A stretch of 64,000 nucleotides of DNA, from positions 15,420,869 through 15,484,868 of the forward strand of contig OU452209.1 in the NCBI GenBank assembly GCA_911728435.2, read 5' to 3'. The position numbers were made by a program, and so were the translations under genes. The DNA is from Apoderus coryli. Lineage: Eukaryota > Arthropoda > Insecta > Coleoptera > Attelabidae. Below are positions 12,567 to 22,771 of the stretch, piece by piece. Position 1 is the first letter of the stretch. Each line of letters starts with the position of its first letter. A model generated the notes under the pieces. It was not told the origin of the DNA. It was given only the letters and a program-made list of their open reading frames with translations, and did not search any database.

Positions 12567-13003
12567 CAATACAAAAGATACCATGTCCAGCGGTGTTCCG
12601 CTGCTGACGAGACCAACCGAGGTCGAAACAGGAGGAGCGGATTGCACGATTGTATCGTGCGACTGCGCACGGTTCGTGCACACGCATCCATCCACAGTTT
12701 TCGAGCTCATGGTGCTCTCATCAGTACGGCAAGGAAGCCGTATAACGTAGGAAAACAGTCCATACGGACTGTGAGACAGGTGTGTTCGTGCACATGTGTG
12801 CCAGCTACCTCAACGTACGGTCTGGGGTCTCGCGACTCCCGCCTGGTTGAGATGCTTTTCCTTTGATTAGTATCTAGTGATCTTTTGTATTGGTATGATC
12901 TTTTGTATTGGTACGTGATACGGAACGTTTCCATGTGACACGAGTCGCAAGACAAACGTGTAATCCATGGTCGTGCGAGAGCAATGCTCACGACCACTAG
13001 ATA
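12567..13003 (+). mobile_element. 437-base GC-richer retro-insertion with 13-base target-site duplication
   Basis: The direct repeat ctaaaaacttaat occurs at 12554-12566 and 13004-13016 and brackets a segment visibly richer in G+C than its surroundings. It contains a hammerhead-like sequence 15 bases from its left end, a duplicated word gatcttttgtattgg near 12890-12911 that is complementary to its own start, and a short ctagatacta/tagtatctag inverted pair near its right end. No reading frame is convincing. It looks like a non-autonomous retroelement; the family is not recognised. Confidence 0.7.
12581..12633 (+). ncRNA. Hammerhead ribozyme-like sequence (type III topology)
   Basis: All core positions fit: cleavage triplet GTC 12585-12587; stem I hairpin CAGCGG/CCGCTG (12588-12593 with 12598-12603, loop TGTT); CTGACGA 12604-12610; stem II GACC/GGTC (12611-12614 with 12621-12624); GAAA 12625-12628. 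Stem III pairs C12629-G12585 and A12630-T12584, with two further G-C pairs if A12583 bulges. The weak stem III is the one doubtful part. Predicted cleavage is after C12587, near the 5' end of the insertion. Confidence 0.65.
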
Positions 13004-13808
13004 CTAAAAACTTAATGTTTTGTTTTAATTAATCATATTTTTTATCATACCATTAAAATGTAATTGAAGAAGTATTTATCATTGTTTTTGCAAAGGTTAC
13101 TTTGGCGCTTTTTGAATAATTTGCGTGCATTGGCGGATTTTATATGCATTTGTACTGGAACCATGGCTTCTAGCGACTTCGACAAGGTATACCTCTCTTA
13201 AGTATTTAAAAAGGGATAACAAATTTTTTCAGTCGAAAATGACATACAGTGTATAGCAAAAAAGTTACGACCGATTCAATAGGTATGGAACCCTGTATGT
13301 AGCGCCCTCTATCAGTAATCACAAAACTAAGATCGTATTTGAATTTAGCATGATAAAAAAACCCCTGGACACACACACACACATTTATCAATTTCTTGCG
13401 TCTCTGGCTAAAGATATTCAGAAAAAACCCAAAAAAAATTTAAAATTCAACTTTTAACCGAAGGCCTTGCGGACCCATGTTCATGGGAACTTTTTTTCTT
13501 ATTTTAGTGTCCTCTATTGTGTGGCACTATGCAATGTACTTTTTTCTATGTCACCCTGTATTTGCAAACCCTTTTTTTTTTTTCGATTAATCATTAACCC
13601 AGTCACTGTAGTTATTTTTCTTACTGTCGGTATCCTTTAGCAGGAATGATTTATTTATACGTCTTATATACGAGAGAGAAATGTATCAAAAAACGCTGTA
13701 TTCGATGCCCTTTTATAATCTAAAGAGGCATGGGAACGGATAGACCCGGTAGAACCGTTAAATTTATATATTTTAAATTAACTTTGGAAAAACTATACAC
13801 GTACAGTG

Positions 13809-13980
13809 TACAGGGTGGGCAAATTCTGATGTTTTTATATGGTACAACTTTTTCTATCGAAGCCTTATGAATTAAGTATGAGTGGCCATTAGGCTAGACT
13901 TCGCCTTGTCTAAATAAACTCGATTATTATTGTTTAAGATAACGCTATCAACTTTGATTTCTCCAACAGGACACCCTATA
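13809..13980. mobile_element. MITE with tacagggtg-type ends
   Basis: Left end tacagggtgggc and right end ggacaccctata are imperfect inverted repeats of the mariner-type MITE kind, 172 bases apart. Similar ends recur in the window at 57981, 59568 and elsewhere. Confidence 0.55.
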
Positions 13981-15365
13981 TATCAAAGTGTCAGTAGCTT
14001 CCAAATTTTATCTTTATAACTCTGTATGACATTTAGTAAAACTTATGGCGGTCCCCGTCTGTCTGTTGTTGTTTTGGTAAAGTAAAATTCATGAGCTGAA
14101 CGAAAATGATCCTGCTCGTCGATTGACAGGATTTTTGTGAAATTTTCATGAATAAATCATGCATTTATCATTTGGAAAATAATTTTTTTTCGACAAATGG
14201 TGTGGTGAACAGACACAACAACTGTCGCTACTCTGATATCTACCACAAATCCAAATTGGGCTATTGGAGCTCAGACACAATTTCCTTAGGCTCTTTTTAT
14301 GTCCAGATTCTGCTCGATAAATTGATTTCCGATCTCCTCAAAACTAACCATAAAAAAGGCATATAAACCTGTTATAGTCAAAGAAAAGTCAAAAACTATA
14401 GTAACTTTCTTTAAAAAATATTACATTTTACTTACACCACAACAAATTCCCGTGGGAAATCGCATTTTGTTCATAATTTTAAATTATAAAACACTTCCAG
14501 ATTGTAATTCCTAAATCCAAAACCGTTAAAGTTTTCCCGATTACATTTCCCTATTTTCGTACTGCGGTTTATTCGATGTTTATGTTTCATTAAAAAGATC
14601 GTCGTCTTTAAGACAGTTTTGAGAGGAAACTCAAGTTATACTTCAAGCATCGTCGAATTAAGTAGCGTATATAGAGAAAGAGACAACGTTTGAAGTTCTA
14701 ATAAATTTTAAGCGCTTTTAAGCACAATTCTATTTATATAGATAATGAGTTTTCAAGCTAGAGTTTCCAGACAAGTTTACGTACTATAAGTGCTCTTGAG
14801 AATCATCTGGTTATCATACACAGTGTCTTTGAGAAAGTTTGCATAAATAATGTCACATACGTTAGAATTTATATATCCAAGACTCCACATGCAGGTTGTT
14901 TCCATAAGCAGGACTCAACGATGTGAGAGTTCGTCCAAAAATATAAAAAAAAGTTTTTATTCACTTACTCTCTAAAATGCACCAGTTTGCACCTCCGGAA
15001 CCATTTATCGTACAGCTTTTGTAAGCATTTTCTACTACTAAGCTATATTTTGTGCAAAAAAAAATTTTGAATTTCAGAATTGGTGAAGAGTTTGAAGGGG
15101 TAGTGGGTGTTTTTCGCCCCCAATTTCTACGCCACTGGAAAAAGTACGGATTTAAGATACGCATTTGAACCGTCAATATTCTCTACACAAAAAAGGTACC
15201 CTTGGTCATAAGCTCTAAAGTTGAGCGGTTTCTACTACCCATTCAAAATCTTCACCAATTATGAATTAAAAAAAAAATTTCTTGCAGAAAACATGGCTTA
15301 TTATGAGTAGAATATGCTTTATTTATTCACCTAGTTAAATGTTGTAATCCGACATAAAAATGAAT
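13981..15365. other. Intron sequence without recognised gene or repeat
   Basis: About 1.4 kb of AT-rich sequence. No coding, RNA or paired-repeat signal was recognised on either strand. Confidence 0.4.
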
Positions 15366-15540
15366 GACCATAGGCGGGTTAGCGGGGGGGACCCTTACCT
15401 TAATTATATCCTAACTTTTTTCCTTGTGATTTTTATTCATTTTGTGTCAAAAATGTGATAAAATAAAGTTTTCTACATAAAAAAGGCATACTTAACGGGA
15501 TTAGAGAACAAAAACAAATATTAACCATCGAAAATCACTT

Positions 15541-16530
15541 TATTGGTTTTCAAAATATTCCCCATCAAGATCTATACACTTTTGCATGTGTTTGAACCAA
15601 TTGTCGAAGCACTTTTGCCACCCTGATTGAGGTATCTCCAAAACATGCATTCTGAATGCAGCAACTGCTTCTTCAGGTGTCGAAAAACGTTGACCTCTCA
15701 GTTTGTTTTTTACATACGGGAATAAAAAGAAGTCATTCGGTGCCAAGTCAGGATTATACAGCGGATGACTCATCAAATCGATGTTTTGGGTGCTCAAAAA
15801 TGCATTTGTTTGAGCCGATGTGTGAGAGCTCGCATTGATTGTCGTGGTGAAGAATGATCCGTATTCGGTGGTTGGTTTTCCTAATTTCTTGGAAGACAAC
15901 TGGCAAAAAAAGACTCAGAATTGTCTGTTCTGCGTTGTTCTAGTGTAGTAGTGGTGTCCATTTTTTCCGGAAAAAACAGGCGACCATTTGCTTGGAAGTG
16001 CTTCGTACGCGAACAACTTTTGTTGGATTTGGCTCTCTTGAAACACACATACAGTCGACTGCTGTTTGCTTTCGGGCTCATAGGCGTAAGTCCACGATTC
16101 ATCACCTGTCACGATGTTATAGACGTGTTTCGAAGCATCGTTATCGTATTTTTGGAGCATTTCTTACGACCAATCGACACGAGCCTTTTTTTGAGCGATT
16201 GACAAATTGTGTGGGATCCGACGCGAACAATTTTTGTTGACAGTCAAATGCTTATACAATGTTAAATATATGCTTGTCCCACTCATGCCTAAGGTTGTTT
16301 CAATCTCTTAATAGGTCACATGACGATCTTGCAATATCAGTTCGCACCCAGCATCAATGGTTTTCAGCACAACAACTGAATTTGGACGACCTTCACGAAA
16401 TTCGTCTTGGAGTGAACTACGACCACGATTGAATTCACCATACCATCACTGGTCCTTGATGGAGCTTCATCGCCAAAAATTGAACACCAGGGTTGCCAAA
16501 TCCCGAAATATAAAAGGCAACCCTCGTATG
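15541..16530 (-). pseudogene. Mariner (DD34D-type) transposase, near full length but frameshifted
   Basis: On the - strand, in order: GRSSLQDEFREGRPNSVVV, LQDRHVTY and IPHNLSIAQKRLVSIGRK (DNA-binding half), then KYDNDASKHVYNIVTGDESW (first catalytic Asp), YAYEPESKQQSTVCVF, a frameshifted HHDN block before NASSHTSAQ (second Asp), and YNPDLAPNDFFLFPYVK (third Asp), ending WFKHMQKCIDLDGEYFENQ. This is the standard order and spacing of mariner transposases, about 345 residues. Several frameshifts make it inactive. Confidence 0.88.
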
Positions 16531-16618
16531 TACTAAGGACCAGTTTTGTCTAAAAATTTTCAAACTCGAATTTCTCGAAAATCCTTAAGTTTTTCGAGAA
16601 AAAACAATTTTGCCTTTT

Positions 16619-16790
16619 TTGTCTTCTTCTTGAAGTGCCTATCCTCTGTGGATGTCGGCTATCACATTGGTCCAAATCACTCTATTCACCGCCGCTCTGA
16701 ATAGTGCTGTTGACGTCATTCCGGTCCATGTTCGCAGATTTCGCGGCCATGATATTCGTCTGCGTCCTGCTGAGTTGTAGAAGGTGGTAT
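16619..16790 (-). pseudogene. RTE LINE 3'-terminal fragment
   Basis: The sequence from gtcttcttcttgaagtgcct to cgtctgcgtcctgctgag parallels the antisense 3' ends of the RTE copies at 2840-3000 and 34755-34920 (words cttcttcttatggtgc, gcgtcttcttcctgg). It encodes, on the - strand, degenerate remnants of the RTE C-terminus. It lies inside foldback MITE copy B. Confidence 0.7.
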
Positions 16791-17713
16791 TTTTCACCTC
16801 ACCTTCTTTTTTATGTAGAAAACTTTATTTTATTACATTTTTGACACAAAATAAATAAAATTCACAAGAAAAAAAAGTTAGATTATAATTAAGGAAAGGG
16901 TCCCCCCCGTTTACCCACCAATGGTCATCCTTTTTTATTCAATTTCATGCCAGATTACGACATTTAACTAGATGAATAAATATTCTACATTTGAGTAATT
17001 CATCTTAACTTGTTTCGAAAATATTTCAAAATAATCGTCCTCAGGCAGTCATCTTTGTAAATAAAGACTTTTCGAAAAATTAAAATTTAGGTTTTTTTTC
17101 ATGATTAGACGACCCCAATTCGCTCACAAATTTTCACTACCTTTTTTAAAAACTCCTTGTATATCATGTATAAATACTAAATAAAACAGGACCCAGGACA
17201 GAACCTTGAGGAACTTACGGACTGTGCGGCTTGCTACAGCAATTAAAACTAAACTTGTTAAGCATGATAGTCAGTATAAATGGCATCAGATCTAGAAATA
17301 TTATTAATGTTTTTAGGTATATCAAATTAAATAGCGTAGGTACTCGTATATAGCATGAGATATTTGTAAAATATATTTTTTAGATAGAACAAAATGTATA
17401 TTGTTGAACGTCAAAAGTTGCATGATGATCTATTTTATAATATTATATTCTTACAGTTTATTCACCTTTGGTCTATTTTTTATGGTTTAAATAATTGATT
17501 GGAGAACTCCAGCACATGATAAATCCAATTTTAATATACAGGGTAGTCAATATTCCGTCAAAGCTACGTTAATTGATAAAAACAACCCACCCCTAATTAT
17601 AATGCTTAGCTTTAATCTTGACCAATAAACACTTTTAGTTAAATATAATTTAAAATTTATAAAAAAAATGCAGTGTACGCTGCGTATAAAAATATATGTT
17701 AAACAATACACTC

Positions 17714-19699
17714 TACCGGATGTCCCAAAAAATAGATCCAAATGACTTATAGGTACACTGTGTCCAAGATAAGAATCGAACAGCATTGTAATCTTGGAAA
17801 CGGTAGGAGTTACATTAGAGAAAACTTGTCAATTTAAACACCTGTTAAATGGTGTTTTCAAAATTAAACTAACTTCAGCTGTTTTCGAGAATTTTTCAAA
17901 CGATTTTTTGCGATGTTAGTTTTATTTATTTCTGACATTTTTTTTACAGATACAAAAAAATAAAACCACTTTCTGATTGTTACTTTTTAAGGAGAAAAAG
18001 ATAGCGTTTACAAATTTTTAGTACGACGTTTCCTTTTTGAAAAACCATGATCAAGTTGGTTTTTTAAATACGGCTCTGGATTTTTTAACATTCTTCCGTC
18101 GTTACTCACAATTATTTATTATTATTTGCCAATTAATTTCTGTCTCAGCACAACATTTTATATTGTACGCGGTTTTTTAAAATTAGTTGACATTTTTGTG
18201 CTGTTTGAATTGATTTAAAAAAACGCCTTCCTCAAATGCATGTTTTACGCAAAATAAGTGCCCAACTATGGCGATTTTTCTCTAAGAAGTTTAAAAAATA
18301 ACAACTAAAAATACTGAAAACTTATTTAAACCATTACTCGTGAGATACCACCTATTTTTGAATTGAAAAGGGCTTTAAATTCAACAATAAAAAATCCAAG
18401 GCCGTATTTAAAAAATCAAAGTTGATGATCGTTTTCCAAAAACGAAACGTCGTAGTGACAATTTGTAAATGCTATCTTTTTCTCCTCAAAAATTAACAAT
18501 AAAGAAGTGCTTTTCATTTTTTAATATCTTTAGAAATAATTAAAAGGATTTCATGTCCGTAAATATAATAAATGAAAAATAACTTAATGGCAAAGCGGAC
18601 TAAAATGCTGGTTTTACATACACAAGGAATTTTGTTTAATTTAGCAGGGCCTCAGTCTAATTCAATAGAACCAGACCGAGGGATGGGTCGACAGATACTC
18701 ACGAATTCGTTTCGCTCTTGTTATGAGCTCGTCAGAGTACCATAGTCGTTGCCCATCTACAAATATCAGCCTGCATTTAAGCACAATAGGATACACAACA
18801 GTAGACACATGTAAACACGTATCATCTACATGTACATAGTGATGCATATCCTATACCATGCAGAGGCCGAACAAGCTCAATGTATAGGTAAAACCAGTCG
18901 TATTAGAAATAATGTCAGAAATAAACAAAAACTAAAATCACAAAAAATAGTTTTTTTCAAAAATTCTCGAAGTTACTTTACTTGCCAATGCCCTCTAATT
19001 TGTAACTAGTCCAACGTTCTTCATTGTATTGATATTTTTGAATCACATAACGGAAATATCAGCAGATTTTGATTTTTAATCGAAACGCCTTATTTGACAT
19101 TCTACTGAAATCTAAATTTTTAAAATTTTAGAACAAGTTTCCAAATGAATCTTAGCATCTGGGAGGTCCAAAGGTCTCTTAAACTGTAGCTGCATCTTAT
19201 CCTCATGTGTAAGACAATAGGAATCCGACCAGAATGCTCACATTGAGAGTTAGGTTACGATATTGTCAGAAACATTTTAGTTGAGATGGCTTCCAGACTA
19301 TTTTTAAGTTTTTCAAGAAAAAGCAAGTATGACTTTTTTATGTAGAAAACATTTTTGACACAAAGAAAAAAAAAGTTAGGTTATAATTAAGGTAAGGGTA
19401 TCCCCCGTTTACCCGCCTATGGTCATCCTTTTTTATTAAATTTCATGTCAGTTTACGACATTTAACTAGGTGAATAAATATGCTACATTAGATTAATTCA
19501 TCTTTACTCGTTTCGAAAATATTTAAAAAAAAAATCGTCCTCAGGCAGTCATCTTTAACACCTTATCTTTGTAAATAAAGACTTTTCGAAAAATTACAAT
19601 TTAGGGTATTTTCATGATCAGACGTCCTGAATTCGCTCACAAATTTCGACTACCTATTTTAGAAACACGTTGTATATCTATTTTTTTGGACATCCGGTA
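17714..19699. mobile_element. 2-kb element with matching inverted ends and TA flanks
   Basis: Left end ccggatgtcccaaaaaatag (from 17716) and right end, read inversely, ccggatgtccaaaaaaatag (to 19697), each flanked by TA, fit a Tc1/mariner-type target. Inside are further inverted pairs: 17860-18090 versus 18390-18500 and 18905-18975 (words acgacgtttc, ttctcgaa). The right part carries a partial foldback-MITE arm (19320-19434). No transposase is seen. Confidence 0.6.
18682..18757 (-). ncRNA. Hammerhead ribozyme-like sequence (type I topology), cleavage-site base changed
   Basis: Read on the - strand: CTGACGA (18735-18729), stem II GCTC/GAGC (18728-18725 with 18717-18714), GAAA (18713-18710), stem III ACG/CGT with loop AATT (18710-18708 with 18703-18701). 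Stem I closes in three helices: 18736-18741 with 18699-18694 (one G-T wobble), 18745-18748 with 18692-18689, and 18752-18757 with 18687-18682, with small internal loops. Only the base at the cleavage position (18700) is G instead of A, C or U, which should block cleavage. Confidence 0.65.
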
Positions 19700-20442
19700 T
19701 ACCTGCCGAACACAACAATTTGAAATGAAATGTAAACATGTACAATATTTATCTATTATTATTGTAATAAATCACAGGCGAATTAATTAATGTAAAACGA
19801 AGAATTTTATTAATTGAAAAATGTTAAATGAAAATAAACTTATTAAATTTCATTTTGTTTTTGTCTACAGGTATACCAGAAGGTACGTAATAAAATAAAA
19901 GCAAATATTATAATCAAAGTAATTTATATATACACGCTGTAAAATTGCTAGATTTCTTCTTCTTCTTTATTTATTTTTTATATTTTCAATATTTTACTTC
20001 CTATTCCTTGTATAATAATGCAGGGTGTGCCAAAATAAGTAACCGGAATATCAAAATAGGAACTTGGTAAAAAGGTAGGTATTCAATCAATTCGTATGTC
20101 AATGCTATCAATCTTTCCAATGGACTGGAACTTCTTCTAAAACTTCATGTAAAACAAACTCTAAAAACCTGCGGTAAAAAAATATGTCCAATGGTCAGCG
20201 ACCGAAATATTAAACAACATGTTGCTGGTCTCTTAAAATCTACCACATCGTTATATCACAGTTCTTCATCTGTTTTTCGAGTCCTCAATTGATGATTTGC
20301 TTCAGTTTCATCTAAACCAGCTTCTTCAATTAACGCTACTGGCCTCCCGATCGTCAACTGCCTGTTTCAGAAAGTCGTACCTGGAAACAAAAACAAAATT
20401 TCTCTCTCTCTAATCTAATCATGCAATGAATAAACGAAACGA

Positions 20443-22002
20443 AAGTATGAACTATGGGTTACGATTAGTTTACATGGTTTTACCATAAATTGAATTATTT
20501 AGCATTTTGAGGGGACTGTGTTAGTTGTAATAACTTCAATTTATTTTTATATATTACTTCATACATACAACAATTTCTTTTAATAATCAACGTTATGGGT
20601 CACAAAAGAACATTTCAAAAATTTCTTCCATTTTGCAGGACTAGAGTTTCCATGAGCCATTCAATATCAGAAATTTGTATCTCCTTCGTTCTTTATGATT
20701 TTTGGAGTGCTGAATCTGAATTTAAACCTTTCCACCTCAAAAAAGTGCGAAAAAATCTCCTTTTTTGCTTTTTTAGAAAGGGGTTTGATGAACTTTTCAT
20801 TTTTTTTAGATGCCCTATCACCTATGTAAATGCGTCCCACATAATTTGAAACACCCTGTATATCTTGACCAATGATTTTTTGTTAATATTGGTCATAGAG
20901 AAAAGTTTAAAGTTAAAGTAAATTTAGTGATTGTTTAGGATCGGTGGTCGAAAAAAATAAAAAAATATTCAGATCAGTTTTTCGTAATTTTGACATATTT
21001 TTTAAATATATTGCCCTCTACATTTTATGACAGTTAAATGGCATTTTTATGATCTGAAAACCTCATTTTAAACACATTTGAATTTAAAGTAAAAGTCAAA
21101 ATTACAAAAAAAAAAATATATTAAAATTACCTACTTGTCATTATTTTGACAGAACTCGATCAAAACATTTTTTTTTCATGGCTTACTGTTAAAATTGGCT
21201 ATAAATTAAAAACTATTAAAGATAGCATGATTTTGAAAACAGCATAGAAAACTCCATCTAACTGTCATAAAATATACAGGATATTTTACATTTAAAAAAA
21301 TTTCAACGTATTGTAAAATCAGTATTATTATAATAAACCCTCCTCTTTAGTCAGGATTCATTCTATATGATATTATAAACATTCGTTTATTTGAATATAA
21401 TCTTACAATATAAGTATATAATAGTGTCTGATGATGGTCAATAAAACCGAAACCGTCCAAACATAGAAAATTACTTGCACAGTAATTTGTTTGGATGCAT
21501 AAGAAATTTAACTTTTTACTAAGCTAACACGTTGATACCTTCTGGTTACTTATTTGATGTGATGTTGACTATTGGGACACCATGTATATATTAGGATCTA
21601 TTTTAATATCTACATTTTCTACTATAAAACTTCGCTTCGTAGTTTACTAGAATTTTTCCCACATTTTTCAATTATTTAACTTCTTATATATTGCATTTGG
21701 TATTTTTGCATTTTTGATCAACATTCCAGGTAAAATAGCCCAAATGAGTGCTAATGGACAGCGGTTAATTGGTTATACAGGGTGTTCTTAAATGACTAAT
21801 CTAATCCTACAAAGAATAAATAATAAACAAAAGTATGAACTATGGGTTACGATTAGTTTGCATGGTTTTACCATAAATTGAATTATTTAGCATTTTCTGG
21901 GGACGGTGTTACGCTTAGTTGTAATAACTTCAATTTATTTTTATATATTACTTCATAAATACAACAATTTCTTTTAATAATCAACGTTATGGGTCACAAA
22001 AG
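20443..22002 (+). repeat. Direct duplication of about 165 bases, 1388 bases apart
   Basis: The segments 20443-20612 and 21831-22002 share long runs such as gtatgaactatgggttacga and aatcaacgttatgggtcaca with few differences. The ends are not TG...CA, so an LTR pair is not supported. Confidence 0.75.
21428..21453 (+). other. Hammerhead-like motif with one extra base
   Basis: CTGATGA, then T, then a GGT/ACC stem with loop CAATAAA, then GAAAC. It matches the hammerhead core except for the inserted T before stem II. See the related motifs at 4072, 62529 and 63087. Confidence 0.45.
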
Positions 22003-22771
22003 AAATCCCATAAAATTCAGTTCAAGAAATTATATTTTTTTAATACTACCAAATAACTTCCGTAATATAACTAATACCAAAAAAGAAAAAGTTAAATGAA
22101 CTTTTAATAGATAGGGCCAATAAAAATACAGTGATGTACTTCTTTGGGGATATAATATATAAAGGATATAAGAGATAACCTCTTTTTTTATACTTTTCCG
22201 TTTAGACTAAATATAAATATCTCGAAAATTTATCAAACGTCTCGTTTTCGAAATCTCCTGAAAATCATTGAATTTGTTACACCCTGTACACGCAAACGTG
22301 TAGTGCTATGACACAATGTAACATTTTTTACAACTTTTGAGGCAGGTTTTAATAAAATTTCATATTATTAACACCATCCATAAAAACCATAAAATTAATC
22401 ATTTTTCCCCTCACGATCTAATGAAGTTTCAAAAAGTTTTTATTTTTAATTTGCAACATGTGATGAAAAAATATTCGCCTCGTTTCATTTAAGTTAGAAT
22501 TACTGAACGAAAATTAAAAAAAAAAAACTGTTCCAACAGCAATTAATTTGATACATATGGCTTCTGTTGTAATAGCAAAACCGTGTATAATAATACCGGG
22601 GATATGAGGTGGTAGCTTTAAAAAGGGGAAAGGAACACATTGGATTATTCTCAAAACTTTCTGAAAGAATTGAAAATCCTGAAACTGGAAATTCTTATTA
22701 TAATGATTTCGTGACCATTAAGCAAAAAGAATCTTGATTTATCTAACTCTAATTTGGTGTTTAGCCAGGAC

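Larger units (their letters stand above)
11294..13528 (+). mobile_element. Tc1/mariner-like transposon with about 350-base terminal inverted repeats
   Basis: Left arm 11294-11645 and right arm 13180-13528 are inverted copies (outer word gtgccacacaatagagg, inner word aagagaggtataccttgtcc), diverged by point changes and a CA-repeat expansion at 13371. Between them lies a + strand transposase remnant and a 437-base insertion. No target-site duplication could be fixed because the outermost bases are degraded. Confidence 0.82.
15366..16926. mobile_element. Foldback MITE copy B, carrying a mariner and an RTE fragment
   Basis: Same arms as copy A: gaccataggcgggt at 15366 and its inverse ending at 16926. 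The centre words ctcgaatttctcgaaaatcc and gtttttcgagaaaaaac are preserved near 16565-16605. A mariner-like element lies in the left half and an RTE LINE 3' end in the right half, so at least two later insertions hit this copy. Confidence 0.75.
19700..22771. other. Repeat-rich intron sequence without gene
   Basis: Contains a direct duplication of about 165 bases (20443-20612 and 21831-22002), several MITE-type ends (gcagggtgtgcc near 20023, caccctgtatatc near 20855, atacagggtgttc at 21776, caccctgtacacg near 22282) and a hammerhead-like motif at 21428. No coding region is recognised. Confidence 0.5.

Noticed and set aside
20443..22002. LTR retrotransposon with two LTRs
   Set aside because: The duplicated segments lack TG...CA ends, a primer-binding site and a polypurine tract, and no gag or pol is found between them.
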